From Armatimonadota bacterium (GTDB taxonomy: Bacteria > Armatimonadota > Armatimonadia > Armatimonadales > Armatimonadaceae), in contig JACMMA010000856.1 in assembly GCA_014379275.1 (NCBI GenBank), positions 1 through 9,484 of the forward strand: 9,484 nucleotides of DNA, written 5' to 3'. Shown here one piece after another: positions 1-7,398 of the stretch. Numbering within the stretch: position 1 is the first letter of the stretch; every line of letters starts with the position of its first letter. The notes below the pieces were generated by a model. The model was not told the DNA's origin, made no database searches, and worked only from the letters and a program-made list of their open reading frames with translations. The translations under genes and the position numbers were made by a program.

Positions 1-1
1 A

Positions 2-1864
2 GCCGTTGCGGGCGGGGTGTTGCTCCGGCAGGACTTCAACGGGTCGGCCTCATGGTCCGGTTTGTCTGCCGCGCCAGCCGCCGCGGGCGTCGCGGCCCGT
101 GCCGCGCTGAAGCCGGTCGGGACGATCGACGCTTCCAAATCCACTACGCCGTCCGGGGCGGCGCTACTGACGGTTAGCGGCGCGGCGAAAGGTAAATGGA
201 GTGCGGCACTGACGAGCGGCTTGCTCCCGGTCCGCAACCCGGAAACGAACCTCGCTAAACTCACGCTCAGTTTCGACCACTCCGTTTCTGCGGTGCGACC
301 CGTCACCGTGCGCATCGAATCGTTCGACGCGAACAAGAAACGCACCGGCGGGCGCGAGGCGATCGTCTACCCCGCCGCGCCCGACTTTTATCTGCGCTCG
401 GCGATCGAACTCTCGACCATGAAATCGTTCGGCGGCGGCGCGTTCAAGCCGACCGACCCGTTCGTCAAAATCACGTTCCAGGTAGATGGTTCGCCAGGCG
501 ATTCCGGAGCAGTCGAGACGGAGCTACGTGTAGACAACGTCGCCTATGCCCGCCCTGCTTTTTATGTCAGTCCCAAAGGCGATGACAAAAACGACGGGCG
601 CACCGAGAAGACCGCTTTCGCGACGCCGCAGAAAGCGATCGACGCCGCGCAACCCGGCGATATCGTGCTGGTCATGGACGGCACCTATGTGCCGCACGAC
701 TCTCAGGAAGGGGTAGTCGCCTTCCGCCGCCCCGGAACGCCCGCCGCGTGGATCTCGCTCAAAAACTATCCGGGACAAAAGCCGATGTTCTCCTCGGTCG
801 GCGCATGGAACGCGATCCGGATCGGGCAACGTGGTACCGGGGAGATGCCGAGTAAAGAGCCCGCGCTGGCGTACCTGGAAGTGCGCGGCTTGCACATCCG
901 CGGCGACGCCGACGTGGCGAAGGAGAAGTACGCCGACAAGATCGGCAAATCCGATCCGTACACGAATGGCAATGGCATCTTTTTTACCGGATCGCGCGAA
1001 ACGAACCTTCCCCACCATCTGCGCATCGCCGACAACCTCATCGAATATAACGCGGGCGCGGGCGTCGCCGGTATCAAGGGGGACTGGGTGACGGTCGAGA
1101 ATAACATCGTCCGCGACAACTGCTGGTACATGATCTATGCCGGTTCCGGGATCTCGTTCCTCGATTCCGATAACTTCGATTCCGCAGACAACGTCTACAA
1201 ATCCCTGATCCGTGACAATGTCACCAGCGGGAACCGGTGCTTCATCGCGTGGGCGCAGATCAAGAAAATCTCGGATGGCAACGGGATCATCGTCGATACG
1301 AACAATGCGCCGACAAAGAACCACGTTTATTTGGGACGCACCCTGATACAAAACAACCTGACGTTCAACAACGGCGGGTCCGGGATTCACGCCTACAAGA
1401 GCCACCGCGTCGATATTATCAACAACACGGCGTACCACAACGGCGCGTCGCCCGAACTCAACTGGGGGCAGATCTTCGTCCAGAACGCCGACGACATGAA
1501 GATGATCAACAACATTTCCGTATCGCGCCCCGGTCAGCCGGTCAACTCGGTCGGTCCCGACGGCGGCGATCAGAAGAGCACCAATGTCGTGCGAGCGAAC
1601 AATCTTTATTTCGGTGGGCTGACGCCGAAACTAACGGGGGACGGGGACGTTTTCGCGGACCCGATGTTCGTGAACGCGTCCACAGATTATAAGGTCGCCG
1701 ATTTCCACGTCAAGCCCGGTAGCCCGGCACTCAAATCGGGGTGGCAGGGGGCGATACTGCCTCTCCGCGATCTCGACGGCAAACCGCGCCCGGTAGCCAT
1801 CGCACCGGACCGGGGGGCGTATCAGTTCGGATCGGCACCGTCACGGGTCGTTTCCGGGAAGTAA
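2..1864 (+). CDS. Secreted right-handed beta-helix protein, 5'-truncated by the window edge
   Basis: The reading frame is open from base 2 to the TAA at 1862-1864 (620 visible residues). The first possible start inside the window, a GTG at 17, is not the real one: the paralogue at 4529 has a signal peptide and about 45 residues before the matching 'LLR(Q/E)DFN' segment, so the true start lies upstream. Two regions are visible. The first is a beta-rich domain (about 20-540), probably an accessory or carbohydrate-binding beta-sandwich. The second is a right-handed parallel beta-helix (about 555-1750), opening with YVSPKGDDKNDGRTEKTAF and carrying repeated Asn-rich turns such as ENNIVRDN, QNNLTFNNGGSGIH and DIINNTAYHNG. 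The C-terminal 'DLDGKPRP...APDRGAYQFG' is the usual closing motif of such proteins. Folds of this type include pectate-lyase-like polysaccharide lyases and glycoside hydrolases, and I cannot assign catalytic residues or substrate. It precedes the GH9 gene by 88 bases, so co-transcription is likely. Confidence 0.9.
   Translation, partial: AVAGGVLLRQDFNGSASWSGLSAAPAAAGVAARAALKPVGTIDASKSTTPSGAALLTVSGAAKGKWSAALTSGLLPVRNPETNLAKLTLSFDHSVSAVRPVTVRIESFDANKKRTGGREAIVYPAAPDFYLRSAIELSTMKSFGGGAFKPTDPFVKITFQVDGSPGDSGAVETELRVDNVAYARPAFYVSPKGDDKNDGRTEKTAFATPQKAIDAAQPGDIVLVMDGTYVPHDSQEGVVAFRRPGTPAAWISLKNYPGQKPMFSSVGAWNAIRIGQRGTGEMPSKEPALAYLEVRGLHIRGDADVAKEKYADKIGKSDPYTNGNGIFFTGSRETNLPHHLRIADNLIEYNAGAGVAGIKGDWVTVENNIVRDNCWYMIYAGSGISFLDSDNFDSADNVYKSLIRDNVTSGNRCFIAWAQIKKISDGNGIIVDTNNAPTKNHVYLGRTLIQNNLTFNNGGSGIHAYKSHRVDIINNTAYHNGASPELNWGQIFVQNADDMKMINNISVSRPGQPVNSVGPDGGDQKSTNVVRANNLYFGGLTPKLTGDGDVFADPMFVNASTDYKVADFHVKPGSPALKSGWQGAILPLRDLDGKPRPVAIAPDRGAYQFGSAPSRVVSGK
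203..480 (+). repeat. Direct repeat copy A: high-identity tract shared with the downstream paralogue
   Basis: Aligned without gaps to 4853-5130 at a constant offset of 4650. Bases 203-255 are identical, one mismatch follows at 256, 257-276 are identical, and 308-387 form an 80-base identical block. Flanking parts of the two genes are visibly more diverged at the DNA level. The tract encodes the conserved part of the N-terminal beta-sandwich domain, around LLPVRNPETNLAKLTLSFD and RIESFDANKKRTGGREAIV. Confidence 0.85.
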
Positions 1865-1952
1865 TCACGGCCGACTACGATTCCGGCGAACGACGCGTAC
1901 GCCTCGGCAGAGCGATTGCTCGTCGGAATAGTGGAGTCCGTTCATATCCCGC
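1865..1952 (+). other. Intergenic gap with a 10-bp stem, no convincing promoter or terminator
   Basis: Bases 1880-1889 (ATTCCGGCGA) can pair with 1920-1929 (TCGTCGGAAT) over 10 positions including one G-U, closing a 30-base loop that contains the palindrome GCGTACGC. No T-run follows, so this is not an intrinsic terminator. It could be an intercistronic RNA stem, or chance in GC-rich sequence. I see no good -35/-10 pair here, which favours read-through from the upstream gene into the GH9 gene. Confidence 0.35.
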
Positions 1953-4532
1953 ATGAAATCTAATGCTATGTCACATGAAACAATACCTTCCTTTCGATTA
2001 GGGCGTCGCTCGGTGCGGGCGATCCTCAGAGTGGCCGCCCTGATGGGGTCCAGTATTCCTGCCCTTACCGCACTGGCGCAAAATACCGCCGAGCCTGCGT
2101 ATCAAGGGATGCAGCCCGAGATCGTGCAGGGCGTCCAGGACGGGATGGCGACGGGCAAGCCGAAAATCCGCCACGTCTATCTCGCCGCGCCGGACACACT
2201 AGCGGTTGTGATCGACACGCAGCATATTTGGAGCGCACCGGTACAAAAATATGTCCCGAAACCGGGTGACACCATCAAACGGAGCGGACCACAGAACTAC
2301 GGTCCCAATGGTAGTAAACAGTTCTTCTGGAACCGCTTTATCATTCGCGACGGGGCCCAGCTCGGCAATGTCGTCGGTTTGCAGGAAGATCACTACATCC
2401 CGAACTATCAACTCAAGGGTGAGGCTCTGGATACCGTTTGGGCGGATAACCCGGCGCACTTCACGCTCACTTCCAGCGACGACGCGGCGTACCGCGCCGC
2501 CGGGGTGCCATCCGCCATCTTCCGCAAGTCCAAGCCGGAAATGTACGAGTGGACGGATAAGGGCAAGCAGGAAGGCACGGCGCGACACGAACTGTATCTG
2601 AAATTGCCGCACCCTTTGCAGCCGGGCAAGCGCTATACGCTCGGTTTTGCCCAGGGGGGACAGTTCGAGAAGCCGGTTTCTTTCGTGTTTGACGACGCGA
2701 AATTGCGCAGCGAAGCCATCGAGGTGACGCAGTCCGGGTATCACCCGCGCCAGACCGAAAAAATAGCCCGCCTTTTCCAGTGGCTCGGCAACGGCGGCGG
2801 CGTGGATTTCGCCGCGTTCAAGAACTTCCTCCTGGTAGACGACAAGACCGGGGCGACCAAATTCCGGGGCGAGGTTACGTTGCGGGCGGCGGGCGATCCG
2901 GCCCGAAAGCAGGCACCGGAGCGCACCGCTGATATCGGTGACACGCTGCCCGCGCCGACATACCGGCTCGATTTTTCCGCGTTTTCGACGCCGGGCATGT
3001 ACCGCATCGTCGTGCCGGGGTTGGGCACCTCGTTCCCCTTCCGTATCGACGAAAACGTCTGGGTGGACGTGGCTAAAGTCACGGCGCACGGCTTCCTGAA
3101 TCAGCGTTCGGGCATCGAACTGGGACCGCCGTACACGAAGTACAAGCGTCCGCGCAACTTCCACCCTGCCGACGGTATTCCGATTTTCCGCACCGACCCG
3201 ACGATCTTTTTTGACACGACACTATTCCCCCCCAAAGGCGGCGGCAACTCGTTCAAGCGCATTCAGGCGTCGATCCGGGAGGACCAGACCGTGCCGAATG
3301 CGTGGGGCGGCTGGCACGACGCGGCCGACTTTGATCGCTCGATTTTGCCACAGGGTCATATGCGTGCTGTCCACGCGATGCTCGACCTTTATGCGTCGAA
3401 CCCGGCTTATTTCGAGAAACTGAGCCTGAACCTTCCCGAATCGAAGAACACTATTCCCGACATCATCGACGAGGCACTGTGGTGTACGGACCTGTTCCTC
3501 CGGATTCAGGAAGCCGACGGCGGCGTGCCGAGCGCGGTCGAGTCTATCGAGCACCCTTCGGAGCCGAGTTGGCTACTTAAACAGCCGACGGCGATAACAC
3601 CCCCGACACCGGAAACCTGTTACGTCTACGCCGCCGCCGCGGCACAAATGTCGCTGTCGCTACAAAAATACGACGCGAAGCGTGCCCGCAGCTACCGCGA
3701 CAGTGCGCTGAAGGCGATGGAATGGGCGGTCAAAAATCCGCAAGTGCCCAACATCTACCATTCCGATGCGGAAGTCAAACAGAACAGTGCCCTCGCGCAT
3801 GTGTGGCTCTATGGTCTAACCGGCGACCAGAAGTGGCACGACGCGTTCAAGGAATCGCTTAAAGTAAACTACCCCAACGGCATCAATGGTGTCAAAACCT
3901 TAGCCGGGAACGGCCCGTGGGCTATCGCAGAGTACGCCCTCCTTTCGAAAGAGCAGGCGGATGCGGAGCTACAAAGCCAGTGCCGCCGCATCGTCCTCGC
4001 TACCGCCGACGCCAAGGTCGCCGACACGACGAAATGGGCGTATGGTCTGGCTCCCCAGCGATACAATTGGGACGAGCGGCTGGGAACGAGTTGGGAACTC
4101 GTCACCGCACACCGCCTGACCGGCGATGCCAAATATATCACGACCATGGAACGCGCCGCGCAGTTCGGACTCGGTCTGAATCCGAGTAACACTAGCTACA
4201 CGACCGGGATCGGGTCCCGTCAGGTCGTGCCATTCCACATCGACGCGCGGAATCTGGGCGTTCGTTATCCCGAAGGTATCACCACCGTGGGTCCGTCCCC
4301 GCGCAACGTCTGGCGCGGCAGTGTCACGGAAAAGCGTATGGACACGGCGGGTCTTTTCCCAGCGTGGGAAAACTGGCCTTGGGCGGAGAGCAACTTCAAC
4401 ATCCGCGAGCCGGTTCTCACCGAACATGTCGTCGGGGGCAACATGGCGAACGTGCTACTGACCCGCGCGTACTTGGCGCAAGCATTGAGCGGTGCCCCGT
4501 TAAAAGAGAGTGCGAGAAGAGTACAAAAATGA
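1953..4532 (+). CDS. Secreted glycoside hydrolase family 9 protein with N-terminal Ig-like domain
   Basis: An 859-residue protein. GH9 enzymes are inverting hydrolases of beta-glucans, mostly cellulases, with some exo-acting glucosidase or glucosaminidase members. Domains in order: signal peptide (about 1-43; basic RLGRRSVRAILR, then a hydrophobic stretch, probable cleavage near TALAQ/NT); an extra N-terminal beta-rich region (about 45-245) of unknown function; an Ig-like CelD_N-type domain (about 250-365, with VTQSGYHP and PGMYRIVVPGLGTSFPFRI); and an (alpha/alpha)6 catalytic domain (about 375-850). In GGWHDAADFD, Asp456 and Asp459 match the Asp pair of the family's DAGD motif. Glu824 in TEHVVGGN has the spacing expected of the general acid, with Glu819 as alternative. 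The usual PHHR substrate-binding motif is altered to PFHIDAR (760-766). ATG 1953 gives the longest form. ATG 1968 is an in-frame alternative, and neither has a clear Shine-Dalgarno sequence. The stop overlaps the next start. GH9 membership is confident; substrate is not determined. Confidence 0.93.
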   Translation: MKSNAMSHETIPSFRLGRRSVRAILRVAALMGSSIPALTALAQNTAEPAYQGMQPEIVQGVQDGMATGKPKIRHVYLAAPDTLAVVIDTQHIWSAPVQKYVPKPGDTIKRSGPQNYGPNGSKQFFWNRFIIRDGAQLGNVVGLQEDHYIPNYQLKGEALDTVWADNPAHFTLTSSDDAAYRAAGVPSAIFRKSKPEMYEWTDKGKQEGTARHELYLKLPHPLQPGKRYTLGFAQGGQFEKPVSFVFDDAKLRSEAIEVTQSGYHPRQTEKIARLFQWLGNGGGVDFAAFKNFLLVDDKTGATKFRGEVTLRAAGDPARKQAPERTADIGDTLPAPTYRLDFSAFSTPGMYRIVVPGLGTSFPFRIDENVWVDVAKVTAHGFLNQRSGIELGPPYTKYKRPRNFHPADGIPIFRTDPTIFFDTTLFPPKGGGNSFKRIQASIREDQTVPNAWGGWHDAADFDRSILPQGHMRAVHAMLDLYASNPAYFEKLSLNLPESKNTIPDIIDEALWCTDLFLRIQEADGGVPSAVESIEHPSEPSWLLKQPTAITPPTPETCYVYAAAAAQMSLSLQKYDAKRARSYRDSALKAMEWAVKNPQVPNIYHSDAEVKQNSALAHVWLYGLTGDQKWHDAFKESLKVNYPNGINGVKTLAGNGPWAIAEYALLSKEQADAELQSQCRRIVLATADAKVADTTKWAYGLAPQRYNWDERLGTSWELVTAHRLTGDAKYITTMERAAQFGLGLNPSNTSYTTGIGSRQVVPFHIDARNLGVRYPEGITTVGPSPRNVWRGSVTEKRMDTAGLFPAWENWPWAESNFNIREPVLTEHVVGGNMANVLLTRAYLAQALSGAPLKESARRVQK
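4529..4532 (+). promoter_or_regulatory. ATGA stop/start overlap coupling GH9 and the second beta-helix gene
   Basis: The GH9 stop TGA (4530-4532) and the ATG (4529-4531) of the following gene share bases. Such overlaps usually indicate coupled translation on one mRNA. This supports a single operon and decides the start of the downstream gene. Confidence 0.7.
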
Positions 4533-6559
4533 TGAACCGATCTATGTCCCGCGTGCTACCCATTTCGGCGGTATTGACTCTGGCGGCGGCGGCTGGTGTC
4601 GCGAGTGTCGTTACCGCCGCTCAGACCACGAAGGATGCCAAAGCATCCGCACCCGCCGTTACTCCCGCTCACGGAGGACCGCTCCTGCGGGAAGACTTCA
4701 ACACCCCAGGCGTCTGGTCCGAACTGTCCGCGACCGGTGCCGGGGGGACCGCCGCGCTCAAGCCGATGGGCACGATAGATGTCGCCGACACCACCGCGCC
4801 GTCCGGGGCGGTGGTGCTCAATGTGGACGCCGCGAAAGGCGGGGCGTGGAACGCGGCACTGACGAGCGGCTTGCTCCCGGTCCGCAACCCGGAAACGAAC
4901 CTCGCCAAACTCACGCTCAGTTTCGATCATTCCGTCTCGTCGGTGCGCCCCGTGACGGTGCGCATCGAATCGTTCGACGCGAACAAGAAACGCACCGGCG
5001 GGCGCGAGGCGATCGTCTACCCCGCCGCGCCCGACTTCTACCTGCGTTCGGCAATCGAAGTATCGACCATGAAATCGTTCGGCGGCGGTTCGTTCAAACC
5101 GAAAGACCCGTTCGTCAAGATCACGTTCCAAATCGGGAACCTGCCCGCCGGGATGACGGAAACTGACCCGCCCGAGCTGCGCGTAGATAATGTCGGCTAT
5201 GCTACGCCCGCGTTTTATGTCAGCCCGAAGGGGAGCGACAAGAACGACGGGCGCACGGAAAAGACCGCGTTCGCCGACCCGCAGAAAGCCGTGGAAGCCG
5301 CGCAGCCGGGCGACATCATTCTTCTGATGGACGGCACCTATAACCGCGCCCCGACCTCCTCGATTCACGAGGGCATCGTCGGGTTCCGCCGCGGCGGGAC
5401 GCCCGCCGCGTGGATCTCGCTCAAAAACTACCCCGGTCAGCACCCGGTCCTGACCTCCGACGGTTGGAATACGATCAAGATCGGGCGCGGGACCAACGGT
5501 CGGGGACCCGGCGGCGAGAAGAGCAAGGAGCCCGCACTGGCGTATCTGGAGGTGCGCGGCTTGCACATCCGGGGGATCGCCGACACCGCCAAAGAAAAGT
5601 ATCCCGAGCGTATCGGCAAGGTCGATCCCCTCACGAACGGTAACGGGATCGGCGGGGGGGGCGGTTCCGAAACCTACGTACCCCATCACCTGCGGTTCGC
5701 CGACAACCTTGTGGAATATTGTACCGGTGCCGGCATCGGTATGGGGGACGCTGACTGGGTGACAGTCGAGAACAACATCATCCGCAACAACTGCTGGTAC
5801 ATGATCTATGCCGGGTCCGGCATCTCGGTTCTCGGGACGGCGAACTTCGATTCCGCCGACAACGTTTATAAAACGCTGGTACGCAATAATATCACTAGCG
5901 GGAACCGATGCTACATGCCCTGGGGAAAGGTCAAAAAGATCTCCGACGGAAACGGCATCATCGTGGATAGTACCTGGGTGCCCAAAGACAACCGTGCGTA
6001 TAAGGGGCGCACACTGATTCAGAATAATGTGTCGTTCAATAACGGCGGCTCGGGGATTCACGCCTTCCGCGCGCACCGCGTGGACATCATCAACAACACG
6101 GCATATTACAACGGTGCGTCCCCGGAACTGAACTGGGGGCAGATCTTCGTCCAGATCACCGACGACATGAAGATGATGAACAATATCCTTGTTTCGCGTC
6201 CCGGTCAACCCATTAATTCAGTCGGGAAAGACGGCGGCGACCAGAACAGCAAGAACGTCGTCCGGGCGCACAACGTCTATTTCGGGGGACTGACCCCGAA
6301 ACTGACCGGCGAAGGGGACGTTTTTGCGGACCCGTTGTTCGTCAACGCGTCCACGGACCACAAGGTCGCCGACTTCCGCGTCAAACCCGGTAGCCCGGCG
6401 ATCGGTGGGGGGATGCGCACGGCGTTCATGCCGTACCTCGATCTCGACGGCAAGCCGCGTGTAGCGGCTGCCGCGCCGGATCGGGGTGCGTATCAATACG
6501 GAAAGGTCACGGCAACTACTGCCACGGCTGCTTCGAAATCCGCCAGCGGCGTTCGCTAA
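4529..6559 (+). CDS. Secreted right-handed beta-helix protein, complete paralogue of the first gene
   Basis: 676 residues. I chose ATG 4529 because it overlaps the GH9 stop as ATGA (4529-4532), typical of translational coupling, and gives a proper signal peptide (MMNRSMSRVLPI, a hydrophobic Ala/Val stretch, probable cleavage near VTAA/QT, residues 29-32). ATG 4532 and 4544 are alternatives. The frame stays open upstream to 4364 inside GH9, but that stretch is out-of-frame GH9 sequence. GAGAAGAG just upstream may serve as a weak ribosome binding site. The mature protein has a beta-sandwich-like N-terminal domain (about 48-228), then a right-handed beta-helix (about 230-640) opening with YVSPKGSDKNDGRTEKTAF and containing repeated Asn turns (ENNIIRNN, QNNVSFNNGGSGIH, DIINNTAYYNG), then the DLDGKPR...APDRGAYQYG closing motif and a Thr/Ala/Ser-rich tail. 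By eye about three quarters of residues match the first gene. Probably a polysaccharide lyase or hydrolase, or a binding protein; substrate unknown. Confidence 0.92.
   Translation: MMNRSMSRVLPISAVLTLAAAAGVASVVTAAQTTKDAKASAPAVTPAHGGPLLREDFNTPGVWSELSATGAGGTAALKPMGTIDVADTTAPSGAVVLNVDAAKGGAWNAALTSGLLPVRNPETNLAKLTLSFDHSVSSVRPVTVRIESFDANKKRTGGREAIVYPAAPDFYLRSAIEVSTMKSFGGGSFKPKDPFVKITFQIGNLPAGMTETDPPELRVDNVGYATPAFYVSPKGSDKNDGRTEKTAFADPQKAVEAAQPGDIILLMDGTYNRAPTSSIHEGIVGFRRGGTPAAWISLKNYPGQHPVLTSDGWNTIKIGRGTNGRGPGGEKSKEPALAYLEVRGLHIRGIADTAKEKYPERIGKVDPLTNGNGIGGGGGSETYVPHHLRFADNLVEYCTGAGIGMGDADWVTVENNIIRNNCWYMIYAGSGISVLGTANFDSADNVYKTLVRNNITSGNRCYMPWGKVKKISDGNGIIVDSTWVPKDNRAYKGRTLIQNNVSFNNGGSGIHAFRAHRVDIINNTAYYNGASPELNWGQIFVQITDDMKMMNNILVSRPGQPINSVGKDGGDQNSKNVVRAHNVYFGGLTPKLTGEGDVFADPLFVNASTDHKVADFRVKPGSPAIGGGMRTAFMPYLDLDGKPRVAAAAPDRGAYQYGKVTATTATAASKSASGVR
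4853..5130 (+). repeat. Direct repeat copy B: high-identity tract shared with the upstream paralogue
   Basis: Partner of 203-480 (offset 4650). The perfect blocks are 4853-4905 and 4958-5037. Recombination between the two copies would delete the GH9 gene and fuse the beta-helix genes in frame, since 4650 is a multiple of 3. Confidence 0.85.
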
Positions 6560-6735
6560 ACGCGCCGCGGAAAGGAACGATGGGTGTCGCTCCGGCAGAA
6601 CGGTGCGTATTTCGGCGGGTCGCCGCCCGGCTACAACCAGAAGGTTATTCACACCCCCCACCCGATGCCATAAAGTTAAAAGTTTTTTCGTGCTTTTTCC
6701 GGATTCTGTACATTTCACTTATTATGTAGCATAGC

Positions 6736-6765
6736 TTGACCGGCAGAACGATAGTCTATTGCAAT
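6736..6765 (+). promoter_or_regulatory. Possible sigma70-type promoter for the reductase gene
   Basis: TTGACC (6736-6741; 5 of 6 to the -35 consensus), an 18-base spacer, then TGCAAT (6760-6765; 4 of 6 to the -10). This would start transcription near 6772 and give a leader of about 40 bases. An alternative -10-like TATTAT lies at 6720-6725 without a good -35. This is motif matching only, and promoter consensus in this organism is unknown. Confidence 0.3.
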
Positions 6766-6796
6766 CTGTTTGAGAGTAAAATGATTCCAGAGGATC

Positions 6797-6803
6797 GGGA
6801 GGA
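6797..6803 (+). promoter_or_regulatory. Strong ribosome binding site, GGGAGGA, 7 bases before ATG 6811
   Basis: GGGAGGA sits at ideal spacing from the ATG at 6811. It selects that start over the longer in-frame reading that begins at TTG 6736 and includes ATG 6781, neither of which matches the family's N-terminus. It is the clearest Shine-Dalgarno sequence in the window. Confidence 0.8.
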
Positions 6804-6810
6804 TCGAGTT

Positions 6811-7398
6811 ATGAGAAAAGTCGTGTCGCTGATGCACATGTCGCTGGATGGATATGTCGAAGGGCCGAACGCGGAAATGGATTGGATCAAAATCGAGGAG
6901 CCCGTCTTCGAGTTCGTGGATCGCTTTATCCCGCAGGTCGGCACCGCGCTCTACGGCCCGAAGACCTTCGGCATGATGGAGGCTTACTGGCCGTCGGTGC
7001 TCAGCGGTGAGACCGCGACCGGGCACACCATGCGTCACGCCCGCTGGTACGCCGACGCCCAAAAGATTGTCTTTTCCCGCTCCCGAACCGATCTGGGCAG
7101 CACGAGTGCCCGCCTGATCTCCGGCGGCAACCTGGCCGGCGAACTGGCGGTGCTGAAGCAGGGCGAAGGCAAAGACATCATGATCTTCGGCAGCCCCGGT
7201 CTGACCCACTCCTGCCTGGAAGCCGGACTGGTCGATGAGATTGTCATGACACTCAGCCCGATTCTCCTTGGCGCAGGCACACCGATGTTCCCGGCCGGTA
7301 TGAGCCGAACCGATCTGCAGCTTCTAGAAGCGGTGCCGTTTGCCGCCGGCAGTGTCGGGTTTCACTACCGGGTGGCAAAGGCGGCGGGAACGGCGTGA
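6811..7398 (+). CDS. Dihydrofolate reductase family protein (RibD C-terminal domain type)
   Basis: A 195-residue cytoplasmic protein. The start at 6811 is fixed by the upstream GGGAGGA and by the family-typical opening MRKVVSLMHMSLDGYVEGP. Other family marks are ALYGPKTFGMMEAYWP (like the usual 'LLGRKTY..M..YW'), the dinucleotide-binding stretch IMIFGSPGLTHSCLEAGLVDEI, and SPILLGAGTPMFP near the C-terminus. Length is normal for single-domain members. These proteins share the fold of dihydrofolate reductase and of the NADPH-dependent reductase domain of RibD. Most stand-alone members have no established substrate, so NADPH-dependent reduction is an inference. No riboflavin or folate genes are nearby. 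The stop overlaps the GTG at 7395 of the next frame (GTGA), which might couple the two, but the downstream start is uncertain. It probably has its own promoter. Confidence 0.92.
   Translation: MRKVVSLMHMSLDGYVEGPNAEMDWIKIEEPVFEFVDRFIPQVGTALYGPKTFGMMEAYWPSVLSGETATGHTMRHARWYADAQKIVFSRSRTDLGSTSARLISGGNLAGELAVLKQGEGKDIMIFGSPGLTHSCLEAGLVDEIVMTLSPILLGAGTPMFPAGMSRTDLQLLEAVPFAAGSVGFHYRVAKAAGTA

Larger units (their letters stand above)
6560..6810 (+). other. Intergenic region between the glycan operon and the reductase gene
   Basis: The first 100 bases are GC-rich and hold a small 5-bp hairpin (6613-6617 with 6621-6625) that has no adjacent T-run, so I see no intrinsic terminator for the upstream operon. 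Bases about 6664-6735 turn AT-rich, with T-runs at 6683-6688 and 6694-6698, unlike the surrounding coding sequence, as expected of a promoter region. CCGGCAGAACG occurs twice, at 6592-6602 and 6740-6750. A 49-codon frame at 6580-6729 is weak (see rejected items). The region most likely separates two transcription units. Confidence 0.6.

Noticed and set aside
4364..4528. Upstream extension of the second beta-helix frame into the GH9 gene
   Set aside because: It is out-of-frame GH9 sequence. ATG 4529 gives a signal peptide and an ATGA overlap, so the extension is not translated in any likely scenario.
4556..6208. 550-codon open frame on the - strand opposite the second beta-helix gene, with a smaller counterpart at 524-1438 opposite the first
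   Set aside because: Both lie antisense to clearly homologous secreted proteins, and the translations are skewed to Val/Asp/Arg with no recognisable domain, as expected when GC-rich third positions remove stops from the opposite strand. The presence in both copies simply follows from the paralogy.
6613..6688. Intrinsic terminator after the second beta-helix gene
   Set aside because: The only hairpin (5 bp, 6613-6625) lies nearly 60 bases before the T-run at 6683-6688, and nothing directly before that run folds.
6580..6729. 49-codon frame in the intergenic region with AAGGA upstream
   Set aside because: The spacing from AAGGA to the ATG is very short, the protein (MGVAPAERC...) has no recognisable feature beyond a hydrophobic end, and it crosses the AT-rich region that looks regulatory. 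Conservation in relatives would be needed to revive it.
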